Part shown: positions 1-7,664 of the stretch, in pieces
Layout of the letters: each line of letters opens with the position of its first letter
How positions within the stretch are numbered: position 1 is the stretch's first letter
Assembly: GCF_002906165.1 (NCBI RefSeq)
Contig: NZ_PPCN01000017.1
Location: 1-64,000, forward strand
DNA length: 64,000 nt
DNA from: Roseibium marinum
Lineage (GTDB): Bacteria > Pseudomonadota > Alphaproteobacteria > Rhizobiales > Stappiaceae
Direction of reading: 5' to 3'
The notes under the pieces: generated by a model
The model's database searches: none
Seen by the model: the letters and a program-made list of their open reading frames with translations, nothing else
Told to the model about the DNA's origin: nothing
Program-made: the position numbers and the translations under genes

Positions 1-104
1 CATTAAATCGCCCTCCATTGCTGGAAAGCTTGAATCAGACCTAACCTGACATGTCACATCACATTCGATTCATCGAAAAACGGATACGCTCTAGATGTGG
101 AGCC

Positions 105-734
105 TCATGCCGGCTTCGTCGCCTCGAAGCACGGGCGCCGCTGGAAATCTTGCAGCCAGCGGGAAAGTTTCGGGGCGCCTTTCAGCAGCGTCACACCCTC
201 GTCGGACTTTTCAAACAGCGCCAGCATCGGTGCCGCGTGGCAATCGGCGAGCGTCAGCTTGTCACCGAGCAAAAACGGTCCGTCTTCAACTAGGTCATCC
301 AGCGCCGCCAGAACCGTGCGGGCGGGACCTATGGCCGAGGCGATCCCGACCTCGTCCGCCGGTGCTCCCTCCCGGGGTTTCACGACCCGTTCGACGTAAA
401 TGTTCCAGACAAGGGTGCGGTAGGCATGGCTGTCGAGGATCGAGAGGATCTGGGTCATCCTTGCGCGGCCACCTGCCTCTTCAGGCTGCAGCGGTGGTCC
501 GTCGAAGGCTTCATCGACATAGCGCAGGATTGCCACTGTTTCATAAAGCGTGAAATTGTCGTGTCTGAGCGCCGGGATAGTGCCGAAGGGGTTGAGCTCG
601 AGAAAGCTGTCCGGCGGTCCGCCGGGTGCGAAAACGTCGATCGGGACAAGCTGGTAGGCGATGCCCTTTTCTTCCAGTGCCATCCGTGCCGAGCGCACAT
701 AGACCGAATAAGCGGCTCCAAAAAGATCAATCAT
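105..734 (-). CDS. glutathione S-transferase family protein
   Basis: The 209-residue product has a thioredoxin-like N-terminal half (about residues 1-78) with the FGTIPAL cis-proline loop and the YETVAILRYVDE glutathione-contact segment, then an all-helical C-terminal half containing TLADCHAAPML, the usual GST N-capping region. I chose the ATG at 734 because it overlaps the TGA of the upstream permease gene as ATGA. The same frame stays open far upstream, but that extension is antisense-type shadow sequence over the permease. The gene is the last of a three-gene overlapping set with the two ABC exporter genes, which suggests a linked role in metal or oxidative stress. Substrate unknown. Confidence 0.9.
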   Translation of the reverse strand: MIDLFGAAYSVYVRSARMALEEKGIAYQLVPIDVFAPGGPPDSFLELNPFGTIPALRHDNFTLYETVAILRYVDEAFDGPPLQPEEAGGRARMTQILSILDSHAYRTLVWNIYVERVVKPREGAPADEVGIASAIGPARTVLAALDDLVEDGPFLLGDKLTLADCHAAPMLALFEKSDEGVTLLKGAPKLSRWLQDFQRRPCFEATKPA

Positions 735-1531
735 CGTGTATCCAACCGGTCGAGTCGCAACCGGTGCCTTGTGTCGGTGAGGCGCCAGATGCTGGCGAAA
801 GTTGCTCCAAGCACGCCGAGACCGGTGGCGCCGCCGAGGAGAAACATGATCAGAAGCTGGTATTTGACGGCTTCGCGCGGATCGACGCCGGAGAGGATCT
901 GGCCGGTCATCATGCCCGGCAGCGAGACGACGCCGGTCGCCGCCATGGCGTTGATAATGGGTGTGAAACCGGACCGCAACGCCTGGCGCAGGGCCGGGCG
1001 CGTGGCCTCCCAGCGGGTTCCGCCCAGAAGCAGCCGGGCTTCCACGTCGCGCTTTCCCTGCGCGAGCGCCGTGTGCAGCGTGTCGAGGCCGAGGCTGACG
1101 CCGGTCATGGTGTTTCCGAGGATCATGCCGAAAAGCGGCAGGGCGTATTGCGGTTGCCAGACGGGGTCCGGACGGATCAGCCCGGCAAGGGCGTAGAGCG
1201 TAACCAGCGAGCCGGCGAGCAGCATCGCCCCGGCGCCGAGGCCTGTCCCCCAGAGCCCGCTGAGCCGCCGCGCCTGACGCGCCCGGATCTCGCGTCCGGC
1301 GAAGGCGGCCATCACGGCGGCGGCAAGCAGCGTCCACCACAGGGAGCCCGCAAGGAAGATCGCCTTCAGGATCAGGCCGACCAGGATGAGCTGAACGGTC
1401 ATGCGCAGGGCGGAGACGATCAGGGTGCGCGCCAGGCCGAGATTGAGGGCGATGGAGAAAACCGCGTTCAGGATCAGGAAGACCGAGGCGGCGACCAGAT
1501 CCCAATAGGTGAGGGCCTGATATCCGCTCAT
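731..1531 (-). CDS. fetB: FetB-like ABC exporter permease (UPF0014 family)
   Basis: The 266-residue protein is strongly hydrophobic with about six or seven membrane segments and matches the length and pattern of the FetB/YbbM family (UPF0014), including the conserved region around LGLDTLHTALAQGKRDVEARLLLGG split over a cytoplasmic loop. FetAB in Escherichia coli exports iron and helps resist oxidative stress. Its start ATG overlaps the stop of the ATPase gene, and its own stop overlaps the start of the GST gene, so translation is probably coupled. The exported substrate here is inferred from the family only. Confidence 0.88.
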   Translation of the reverse strand: MSGYQALTYWDLVAASVFLILNAVFSIALNLGLARTLIVSALRMTVQLILVGLILKAIFLAGSLWWTLLAAAVMAAFAGREIRARQARRLSGLWGTGLGAGAMLLAGSLVTLYALAGLIRPDPVWQPQYALPLFGMILGNTMTGVSLGLDTLHTALAQGKRDVEARLLLGGTRWEATRPALRQALRSGFTPIINAMAATGVVSLPGMMTGQILSGVDPREAVKYQLLIMFLLGGATGLGVLGATFASIWRLTDTRHRLRLDRLDTR

Positions 1532-2136
1532 TGAGCGTCCTCCCGGGAAGGGGAGCCGGACAGCCTGCCGTTTTCCATGTACAAGTGACGGGCGCCAAGG
1601 CGTTCCGGTTGGCCCGGATCGTGGGTGACGAGCAGGATGGCGCAGCCTTTCGCCGTACAGTCCTTCATCAGGATTTCGACCCTGGCAACGGCCGGCGGAT
1701 CGAGTGCCGAAGTGGGTTCGTCCAGCAGCAGAACCTTCGGGCCGAGCTGCAACGCGCGGATCAGGGCAAGGCGTTGGCGCTCTCCGGTGGAGAGCCGCGA
1801 AACCTGCCAGGAAAGGGCGTCCTTCAGGCCGACTGCCTCCAGCCGTCCACCGAGATCGGGCGCTTCGGCGAAATGATCGCGCACGTCATCCGCCCACCAG
1901 CCGCTTTCGGCCGGAACATAGGCAACCTGTCTGCGCCAGTCCGGCGCGGGCATTTTCTCCCGCTCCGTGCCTTCGAGCGCCACGAAACCGCTGCTCCGGT
2001 CGAGATCGGCGATGGCGCGCAGCAGCAGCGATTTTCCAGCTCCTGAAGGACCGGATATGGCCGTGAAGCTGCCCTTTTCCAGGGCGAGATCGACCGGTCC
2101 GACCAGCGGCGTCCTCAGCTTCTCGATTGTCAGCAC
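1528..2136 (-). CDS. fetA: FetA-like ABC transporter ATP-binding protein
   Basis: This 202-residue ATPase has Walker A GPSGAGKS at about residues 29-36, the signature LSTGERQR and Walker B LLLDEPTSALD, in the expected order. I chose the GTG at 2136 because a GAGGAG ribosome-binding site lies about 7 bases upstream; TTG codons at 2139 and 2151 are alternatives. It overlaps the permease gene by 4 bases, as in the fetAB operon of enterobacteria. It should energise export of iron or a related metal through the neighbouring permease; no periplasmic binding protein is present, which fits export. Confidence 0.88.
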   Translation of the reverse strand: MLTIEKLRTPLVGPVDLALEKGSFTAISGPSGAGKSLLLRAIADLDRSSGFVALEGTEREKMPAPDWRRQVAYVPAESGWWADDVRDHFAEAPDLGGRLEAVGLKDALSWQVSRLSTGERQRLALIRALQLGPKVLLLDEPTSALDPPAVARVEILMKDCTAKGCAILLVTHDPGQPERLGARHLYMENGRLSGSPSREDAQ

Positions 2137-2337
2137 CAAGCCTCTCCTCAATCCCCGGCGGGGGAGAGCCTAGATCAACATGCTTCCAGTTGGAATCATA
2201 TGAATGCGGAAAAGGCGATCATTGCTCTCGTGCGAGGTGTGAAAGCCCAGGTTAATGACACACGCCTGGCGAGCGAAGCGAGATCACCTAGCAAAGGTTC
2301 GGATGGACAGACCGTCGCGAGCCTCCATCCGCCGGGG

Positions 2338-3555
2338 TTAACGCTCGCTCATCGCCTTTGCCAGGTTTTCGTCGATCTTGTCGAGGAAGCCGGTGGTGGT
2401 CAGCCAGGACTGGTCCGGGCCGACAAGCAGCGCGAGATCCTTGGTCATGTAGCCGGATTCCACCGTCTTGACGCAGACGCTTTCCAGGGTCTTGGCGAAG
2501 CGGGCCAGCTTGTCGTTGCCGTCGAGCTTCGCACGGTGCGCGAGGCCGCGGGTCCAGGCGAAGATCGAGGCGATGGAGTTGGTGGAGGTGCTTTCGCCCT
2601 GCTGGTGCTGGCGGTAGTGGCGGGTCACGGTGCCGTGGGCGGCTTCCGCCTCCACCGTCTTGCCGTCCGGCGTCATCAGCACGGAGGTCATCAGGCCGAG
2701 AGAGCCGAAGCCCTGGGCGACCGTGTCGGACTGCACGTCGCCGTCATAGTTCTTGCAGGCCCAGACATAGCCGCCGGACCATTTCAGCGCGGAGGCGACC
2801 ATGTCGTCGATCAGGCGGTGCTCGTACCAGATGCCGGCCTCGGCGTATTTCTCCTTGAAATCGGCCTCGTAGATCTCCTCGAAGATATCCTTGAAGCGGC
2901 CGTCATAAGCTTTCAGGATGGTGTTCTTGGTGGAGAGATAACAGGGCACCTTGCGCTGCAGGGCGTAGTTCAGCGAAGCGCGGGCGAAGTCGCGGATCGA
3001 ATCGTCGAGATTGTACATGGCCATGGCGACGCCGGCGGAGGGCGCGTCATAGACCTCCCGCTCGATCACCTCGCCGTCCTCGCCGGTAAAGGTGATGGTC
3101 AGCTTGCCCTTGCCCGGAAAGCGGAAATCGGTGGCACGGTACTGGTCGCCGAAGGCATGACGGCCGACGATGATCGGCTGGGTCCAGCCCGGTACCAGCC
3201 GGGGCACGTTCCGCATGATGATCGGCTCGCGGAAGATCACCCCGCCGAGAATGTTGCGGATCGTGCCGTTGGGCGAGCGGTACATGCGTTTCAGGCCGAA
3301 TTCCTCCACCCGCGCCTCGTCCGGCGTGATGGTGGCGCATTTGATTCCGACACCGTGCTTCTTGATGGCGTTGGCCGCGTCGACGGTGATCTGGTCGTCG
3401 GTCTCGTCGCGTTTTTCAATCGAGAGATCGTAATACTCCAGATCGACATCAAGATACGGATGGATCAGCTTGTCCTTGATGAACTGCCAGATGATCCGGG
3501 TCATCTCGTCGCCGTCGAGTTCGACAACCGGATTGTCGACTTTGATCTTTGCCAT
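2338..3555 (-). CDS. icd: NADP-dependent isocitrate dehydrogenase, homodimeric type
   Basis: The 405-residue protein converts isocitrate to 2-oxoglutarate and CO2 with reduction of NADP+ in the TCA cycle. It starts MAKIKVDNPVVELDGDEMT and carries the substrate-loop sequence RSPNGTIRNILGG and the metal-binding stretch YDGDVQSDTVAQGFGSLG, both typical of the eukaryote/alphaproteobacterial dimeric NADP-IDH class; its length is normal. A second, unrelated isocitrate dehydrogenase (monomeric type) lies at 8694-10910, so this organism carries two non-homologous enzymes for one step. A palindrome in the upstream region (3646-3655) may be an operator. Confidence 0.96.
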   Translation of the reverse strand: MAKIKVDNPVVELDGDEMTRIIWQFIKDKLIHPYLDVDLEYYDLSIEKRDETDDQITVDAANAIKKHGVGIKCATITPDEARVEEFGLKRMYRSPNGTIRNILGGVIFREPIIMRNVPRLVPGWTQPIIVGRHAFGDQYRATDFRFPGKGKLTITFTGEDGEVIEREVYDAPSAGVAMAMYNLDDSIRDFARASLNYALQRKVPCYLSTKNTILKAYDGRFKDIFEEIYEADFKEKYAEAGIWYEHRLIDDMVASALKWSGGYVWACKNYDGDVQSDTVAQGFGSLGLMTSVLMTPDGKTVEAEAAHGTVTRHYRQHQQGESTSTNSIASIFAWTRGLAHRAKLDGNDKLARFAKTLESVCVKTVESGYMTKDLALLVGPDQSWLTTTGFLDKIDENLAKAMSER

Positions 3556-3645
3556 GGAAACTCGGCCTCGCGTTTTTTCAGAAGATGGGGTGGTGCAGAC
3601 GCATGTCTCTGAGGAGGTGCTTTAGCAGATTATAATTGTGCGCGC

Positions 3646-3655
3646 TTGTATACAA
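3646..3655. promoter_or_regulatory. TTGTATACAA palindrome upstream of icd
   Basis: A perfect 10-base palindrome lies about 90 bases before the icd start, in an otherwise gene-free stretch (3556-3891). Its pattern fits the TnGTnnACnA core known for GntR/FadR-type repressors. A related ATTGTATAC core stands about 80 bases before the monomeric isocitrate dehydrogenase gene. The regulator is not identifiable from this window. Confidence 0.4.
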
Positions 3656-3891
3656 TATTGATTTGAGAGACAAGGGGTGGCCGTGCCGGATTTCCCGGGG
3701 AACAAAGAGCATCGAGCTTGGTTTCTTCCGTGGGCTCGCAATTCGATCCACCATGCAGTTTCGCCGGTTGCCGCATTTGCTTGACCGGCATTTGAACACG
3801 GAAGCATTGAACTTTTACAACGTCCTTCCGGACCTGCGCGCAGCAAGGGCTGAATTTGTCCGGTTTAACGAAGCGGAACGGGCGGGATTTC

Positions 3892-4398
3892 TCATTGACC
3901 GCCGGCTTCGGGAACCTTGCCGGTTCTCTTCTCCTGATGCTCCCTGATCTCCCGCGCATGCGGCCTCACCAGATCGGCGACCGTCACCCGTTCGAGTTCG
4001 GCCTGAAACGTTTCCCGCGCCGCGTCCAGCGCCGCTGAGGTGGCCCTGTTGGCGGCGCGTTCCAGCAGGCAGGCGGGGGCGTCGCCGGAGCGGCCGAGGG
4101 AAAAAAGCTCTGGCGAACCGAGAGCGGCGTAGACGTCGGCAAGGGTAATTTCGTTCAGCGGCCTTTCCAGAACCCAGCCGCCGCCATGCCCCCTGGTGGA
4201 GCCGACAAAACCGGCCTCGCGCAGGCCTGCCATTGTCCGGCGGACCAGCGACGGGTTGGTGTTGAGCATCTTTCCGATCTGCTCTGACGTTAACGGCTCT
4301 TCCGCTTGCTCCAGGTGCAAAAGCGCATGAAGCACGCGCGGCAGACGGCTGTCGGTGCGCAATTTCTGATCTCCGCTGTTGCCGCGAGGATAAGGCAT
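3892..4398 (-). CDS. Rrf2 family transcriptional regulator
   Basis: The 168-residue protein has the Rrf2 winged-helix N-terminus: a recognition helix region TSEQIGKMLNTNPSLVRRTM followed by the wing TRGHGGGWVLERPLNEITLADVY. It has only one cysteine (in APACLLE), so it lacks the three-cysteine cluster of IscR or NsrR and probably does not hold an Fe-S centre in the same way. It is divergent from an MFS exporter gene, and the shared 104-base spacer contains an inverted repeat overlapping the exporter promoter. It is therefore the likely local regulator of that pump. Confidence 0.9.
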   Translation of the reverse strand: MPYPRGNSGDQKLRTDSRLPRVLHALLHLEQAEEPLTSEQIGKMLNTNPSLVRRTMAGLREAGFVGSTRGHGGGWVLERPLNEITLADVYAALGSPELFSLGRSGDAPACLLERAANRATSAALDAARETFQAELERVTVADLVRPHAREIREHQEKRTGKVPEAGGQ

Positions 4399-4408
4399 GT
4401 CCGGTCAC

Positions 4409-4461
4409 GTTACAAACAGCGATACAAAAGATTGACAGATAAAATATTGTAACTTTATAAG
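4409..4461 (+). promoter_or_regulatory. Promoter and putative Rrf2 operator for the MFS gene
   Basis: TTGACA at 4432-4437 and TATAAG at 4456-4461 are spaced by 18 bases and point at the MFS gene. GTTACAA at 4409-4415 and TTGTAAC at 4447-4453 form an inverted repeat, and the second arm lies inside the promoter spacer. A bound repressor would block this promoter. The link to the adjacent Rrf2 protein is inferred from position. Confidence 0.45.
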
Positions 4462-4502
4462 TAACGAATGCAGCGATTTTCGACAGGGGAGTTACCGGAA
4501 CG

Positions 4503-5936
4503 ATGTCAGCGGTCGCGGAAAAAGGTGAGGGGATGCCGAGACGCTGGGCGGCCCTGGCCGCGCTCTATCTTGCCATGTTCATGAATATTCTGGATGTGAG
4601 CGCCGTCAATCTCGCGCTTCCCGCAATCCGGGAGGGGCTTCACGCATCCGCCACCGAGCTGGAATGGGTGCTCGTCATCTACGTTCTGACCTTTGCGGCG
4701 GGGCTTCTGCCCTTCGGCCTGTTTGGCGATGTGATCGGCCGCGAGCGGGTTTTCATGTGGGGCGTTGCCGGTTTCAGCCTGAGTTCGCTTGCCTGCGGAC
4801 TTGCTGCGGATACCGGCAGCCTCGTTGCCAGCCGCGCCGTCCAGGGGTTAGCTGCCGCGATGATGGTGCCGCAGGTGCTTGCCATCGTGCATGTGATCTT
4901 TCCCGAAGAGGAACGGGGAAAGGCCTTCGGCCTTTTCGGGACGATCAGCGCGCTTGGAGCGGTGGCGGGGCCGCTGGTCGGCGGGGTAATCGTATCGGCG
5001 GATATCGCAGGGCTCGGCTGGAGACCGATCTTCCTGGTGAATATTCCGGTCGGCATGTTCTCGCTTTACGGTGCCTGGCGCTTCGTCCCGAAAATCCGGG
5101 CAGCGGAGCGCGTGACGGCCGACTGGGCCGGCACTATCGTGTTCGCGCTGGCGATCGCCGGTTTTGTTTTTCCGCTGGTCGAGGGACGCCGGTTCGGCTG
5201 GCCGCTGTGGTGCTTCGCCCTGATGGCCCTTTCGGCGGGGCTGGGCGGGTTGTTCCTGAAGCTGCAGGCGCGCCGGGCGGCGGCGGGCCTGGCGCAGCTT
5301 CTGCCAGCCGCTCTCCTGTCAGACCCGATGTTCCTTCGCGGGCTGGCGCTCGTCTGCGCTTTCTTTTCGGGACTGGCCGGTGTCTTTTTCGTACTGGCGA
5401 TCTTCCTGCAATCGGGTCTCGGCCTGTCGCCGCTGGCGGCCGGAATCGCTCTTGCACCGCATCCGGTGGGGGTGATGATCGGGGCCTATCTGAGTGGCCG
5501 GTTCGCCAGCCGCACGCCCGATCGGCGGGTCGCCTTCGGCATCTTCATCCTGTTTCTCGGCATGGTCTCGGTGCGTCTTGCGACCGTCGGCACTCCGTTG
5601 ACCGGGGCGGATTTTCTCCTGCCGCTGCTGAGCGTCGGCCTCGGCACCGGGGTCACCATCGCCGCCCTGTTCCAGAGTATTCTTTCGCGTGTCTCCAGTG
5701 CGGATGCCGGGGCGGGGTCTGGCGTGCTGCAGGCCTTCCAGCAGATCGGCATTGCTCTGGGGATCGCCCTGCAGGGACAGATTTTCTTTCAGGTCCTCGG
5801 ACCGTCCCCTTCACTGGCTTCCTCTCCAGCCGCCTATCTCGCGGCGGTGCAGGCGGCGCTACTTTATCCGGCCGGAGTCTTTCTCGCCCTGACGCTTATC
5901 GCCGTCATTTCGTTGAAACGGCGGGCCGGGTCTTAG
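4503..5936 (+). CDS. MFS transporter, DHA2 (EmrB/QacA-like) type
   Basis: This 477-residue protein has about 13-14 predicted membrane spans and the DHA2 features near the start (FMNILDVSAVNLALPAI, motif D-like) and the loop motif FGDVIGRERVFMWG (motif A), plus GPLVGGVI (motif C) typical of drug/H+ antiporters. It probably exports a toxic organic compound across the inner membrane. It is divergent from the Rrf2 regulator, with a GGAG-type ribosome-binding site before the ATG. No membrane-fusion partner gene adjoins it, so it may act alone. Confidence 0.9.
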   Translation: MSAVAEKGEGMPRRWAALAALYLAMFMNILDVSAVNLALPAIREGLHASATELEWVLVIYVLTFAAGLLPFGLFGDVIGRERVFMWGVAGFSLSSLACGLAADTGSLVASRAVQGLAAAMMVPQVLAIVHVIFPEEERGKAFGLFGTISALGAVAGPLVGGVIVSADIAGLGWRPIFLVNIPVGMFSLYGAWRFVPKIRAAERVTADWAGTIVFALAIAGFVFPLVEGRRFGWPLWCFALMALSAGLGGLFLKLQARRAAAGLAQLLPAALLSDPMFLRGLALVCAFFSGLAGVFFVLAIFLQSGLGLSPLAAGIALAPHPVGVMIGAYLSGRFASRTPDRRVAFGIFILFLGMVSVRLATVGTPLTGADFLLPLLSVGLGTGVTIAALFQSILSRVSSADAGAGSGVLQAFQQIGIALGIALQGQIFFQVLGPSPSLASSPAAYLAAVQAALLYPAGVFLALTLIAVISLKRRAGS

Positions 5937-6039
5937 GCGGAGCGGGACGAGCGTGGTTGCGTGACAGGATTTGACGAGAATTCGCTTGCAGTCCTCCGGC
6001 AATCGCTGCAAATCTATGCGGCGCGATGGTTCTGCCTGA

Positions 6040-6215
6040 ACGAATGTGACGGCGGATGAAATGGGAACACGGTGCGGCGTACCCAACAGGGACCAATACC
6101 GTGGCTGCCCCCGCAACTGTAAGCGGTGAGCAATGCCCTTCAGCCACTGGCCTTTTGGCCGGGAAGGCGGGCGGCGCTGAGACCCGTGAGCCAGGAGACC
6201 TGCCATCCGAGGGCT
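6040..6215 (+). ncRNA. Cobalamin (B12) riboswitch
   Basis: The leader carries the recognisable order of cobalamin riboswitch elements: AAATGGGAACACGGTGCG near 6059, the CCCGCAACTGTAAGCGG core near 6112-6128, and the B12 box AGCCAGGAGACCTGCC at 6189-6204. It ends about 70 bases before the start of a CbiM-like permease gene. Such elements lower expression of transport or synthesis genes when adenosylcobalamin is abundant. The exact 5' and 3' limits are estimated. Confidence 0.92.
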
Positions 6216-6276
6216 TTGTTGAAAAGCCAATCAGAAACCCTGTTCGCGCACGGAGGGTGCGCAAAGGAGACAAGAC

Positions 6277-6957
6277 ATGCATATCGAACCCGGCATCGTT
6301 GACGGCGCCAAAACCATTCTTAGCTACGGCACGGCCGTCGCGTCCTTCGGCCTTCTGGGCAAAATGGCGCTCGACACCATCCGCAAGAGCGGTGTGGCGA
6401 GCCTCGCCGTGCGCTCGCTCATCACCACGCTTCTGGTGTTTTCCTTCTTCGAACTGCTGCCGCATTATCCGGTCGGCGTTTCAGAAGTGCATTTCATTCT
6501 CGGCTCGACGCTGTTCCTGATGTTCGGGGCGGGACCTGCCGCCATCGGCCTTGCCGCCGGTCTGCTGCTGCAGGGTCTCCTGTTCGCACCGTTCGATCTG
6601 CCGCAATACGGCATTAACGTCACCACGCTGATCGTGCCGCTCTGGGCCGTCGGTGCTGTGGCTAAGAAGCTCATTGCGCAGAAGACAGCCTATGTGGACG
6701 TTTCCTACGCCCAGGCTCTGGCCCTTTCCACCACCTATCAGGGCGGCATCGTTGCCTGGGTGGCTTTCTGGGCTTTCTACGGCCAGGGCTTCGGCGCGGA
6801 AAACATGGCCTCGATCGGCTCATTCGGCGCAGCCTATATGCTGGTGGTTATCGGCGAGCCGCTGGCGGATCTCGCCGTTCTGGCCGCTGCCAAGACGCTG
6901 GCGCCGTTCACCAGGAACATGGCCTTCAACAGCCGCCTGCACGAGGCCGCCGCTTAA
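6277..6957 (+). CDS. cbiM: CbiM-like ECF transporter permease (cobalt uptake)
   Basis: The 226-residue membrane protein starts MHIEPG, resembling the metal-binding MHI(P)xG N-terminus of CbiM, the substrate-specific component of cobalt ECF transporters. It has about six hydrophobic spans. The B12 riboswitch directly upstream supports a role in supplying cobalt or another cobalamin-related substrate. Unusually, no cbiN, cbiQ or cbiO gene follows: a terminator comes right after and the next gene is on the other strand. Either it acts alone or the energising subunits are encoded elsewhere. Confidence 0.8.
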   Translation: MHIEPGIVDGAKTILSYGTAVASFGLLGKMALDTIRKSGVASLAVRSLITTLLVFSFFELLPHYPVGVSEVHFILGSTLFLMFGAGPAAIGLAAGLLLQGLLFAPFDLPQYGINVTTLIVPLWAVGAVAKKLIAQKTAYVDVSYAQALALSTTYQGGIVAWVAFWAFYGQGFGAENMASIGSFGAAYMLVVIGEPLADLAVLAAAKTLAPFTRNMAFNSRLHEAAA

Positions 6958-6982
6958 GGCGCAAGGCTTATACAGAAACTTG

Positions 6983-7013
6983 AAAGGGCGGCCACCGGGC
7001 CGCCCTTTTTGTT
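6983..7013 (+). terminator. Rho-independent terminator after the cbiM-like gene
   Basis: An 11-base perfect stem (6983-6993 with 6998-7008) with a four-base ACCG loop is followed by a T-rich run. It lies 26 bases after the permease stop and separates it from the convergent MarR gene. Confidence 0.9.
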
Positions 7014-7050
7014 TCGGTTTTTGAACCGGCCGGCCGTGAGAGCAGCAGAA

Positions 7051-7551
7051 TTATTCCTGCCCGCCACCGGACCGCAAATTCGAGCGGAGGGTGTCGAGCC
7101 TGGCTTTCAGGTCCTTCAATTCCGGCACAGAAAGCCCGGTGGCCTCGGCAATGCATTGCGGGATCTTGCGGGCCTTTTCCTGAAGCGCGGTTCCTTCAGT
7201 CGTCAATGTGACGTTGACGACGCGCTGGTCCTGCTCGTCCCGGACGCGCGACACCAGGCCTAAAGCCTCCAGGCGTTTAATCATCGGTGTCAGGGTGTTG
7301 TATTCCAGGCTAAGGGCGTCGCCGATCTCCCTGACGGTCCGCCTGTCGCGCCGCCAGAGCAGCGTCATGACCAGATATTGCGGGTAGGTGAGCCCCAGGT
7401 CCCCCAGCAACGATCGGTAGAGATTGTTGAAAGCCAGATTGGATTCGTAGACCGCAAAGCAGATGAAATCGTCCAGCTCCGTATCGGAGCCTGGTCGTGC
7501 GGAGGCTTTTGCCGGTCCGGCGGATTCTCGCGGGTTTTGGTGATCAGACAT
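7051..7551 (-). CDS. MarR/OhrR-like redox-sensing regulator
   Basis: The 166-residue protein fits the OhrR branch of the MarR family: the N-terminal helix reads LDDFICFAVYESNLAFNNLY with a cysteine at residue 31 in the place of the peroxide-sensing cysteine of OhrR, followed by LTYPQYLVMTLLW and the winged helix TVREIGDALSLEYNTLTPMI. It is divergent from a secreted alpha/beta hydrolase gene, and a palindrome in the 113-base spacer is a good operator candidate. It probably represses that gene and itself until oxidised. No ohr gene is adjacent, so the inducer may not be an organic peroxide. Confidence 0.87.
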   Translation of the reverse strand: MSDHQNPRESAGPAKASARPGSDTELDDFICFAVYESNLAFNNLYRSLLGDLGLTYPQYLVMTLLWRRDRRTVREIGDALSLEYNTLTPMIKRLEALGLVSRVRDEQDQRVVNVTLTTEGTALQEKARKIPQCIAEATGLSVPELKDLKARLDTLRSNLRSGGGQE

Positions 7552-7625
7552 GTTCCGTTCCTAAGCAGATTTTTTTTCTCGGGCAACCATTGACATCCGG
7601 GAGTTTTGAAATCATATACATCGCA

Positions 7626-7640
7626 CACGATTAAATCGTG
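7626..7640. promoter_or_regulatory. Palindromic operator candidate for the MarR/OhrR-like regulator
   Basis: CACGATT and AATCGTG flank a single central A, forming a perfect 7-base inverted repeat in the spacer between the divergent regulator and hydrolase genes. GCAC-type extensions lie on both sides. It sits 24 bases before the hydrolase ATG, where binding could block transcription. Confidence 0.55.
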
Positions 7641-7664
7641 CACGAGTAAAATGGAGATAACCCG

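Noticed and set aside
1..104. A possible gene at the window start
   Set aside because: No frame with family features or a usable start before the GST stop.
105..1598. A single 497-codon frame covering the GST and running antisense-free into the permease
   Set aside because: Only the last 209 codons match a family; the rest is an alternative frame of the FetB gene, which has its own ATGA-coupled start.
3578..3959. Several 70-110-codon frames between icd and the Rrf2 gene
   Set aside because: They overlap each other in different frames, lack ribosome-binding sites and match nothing.
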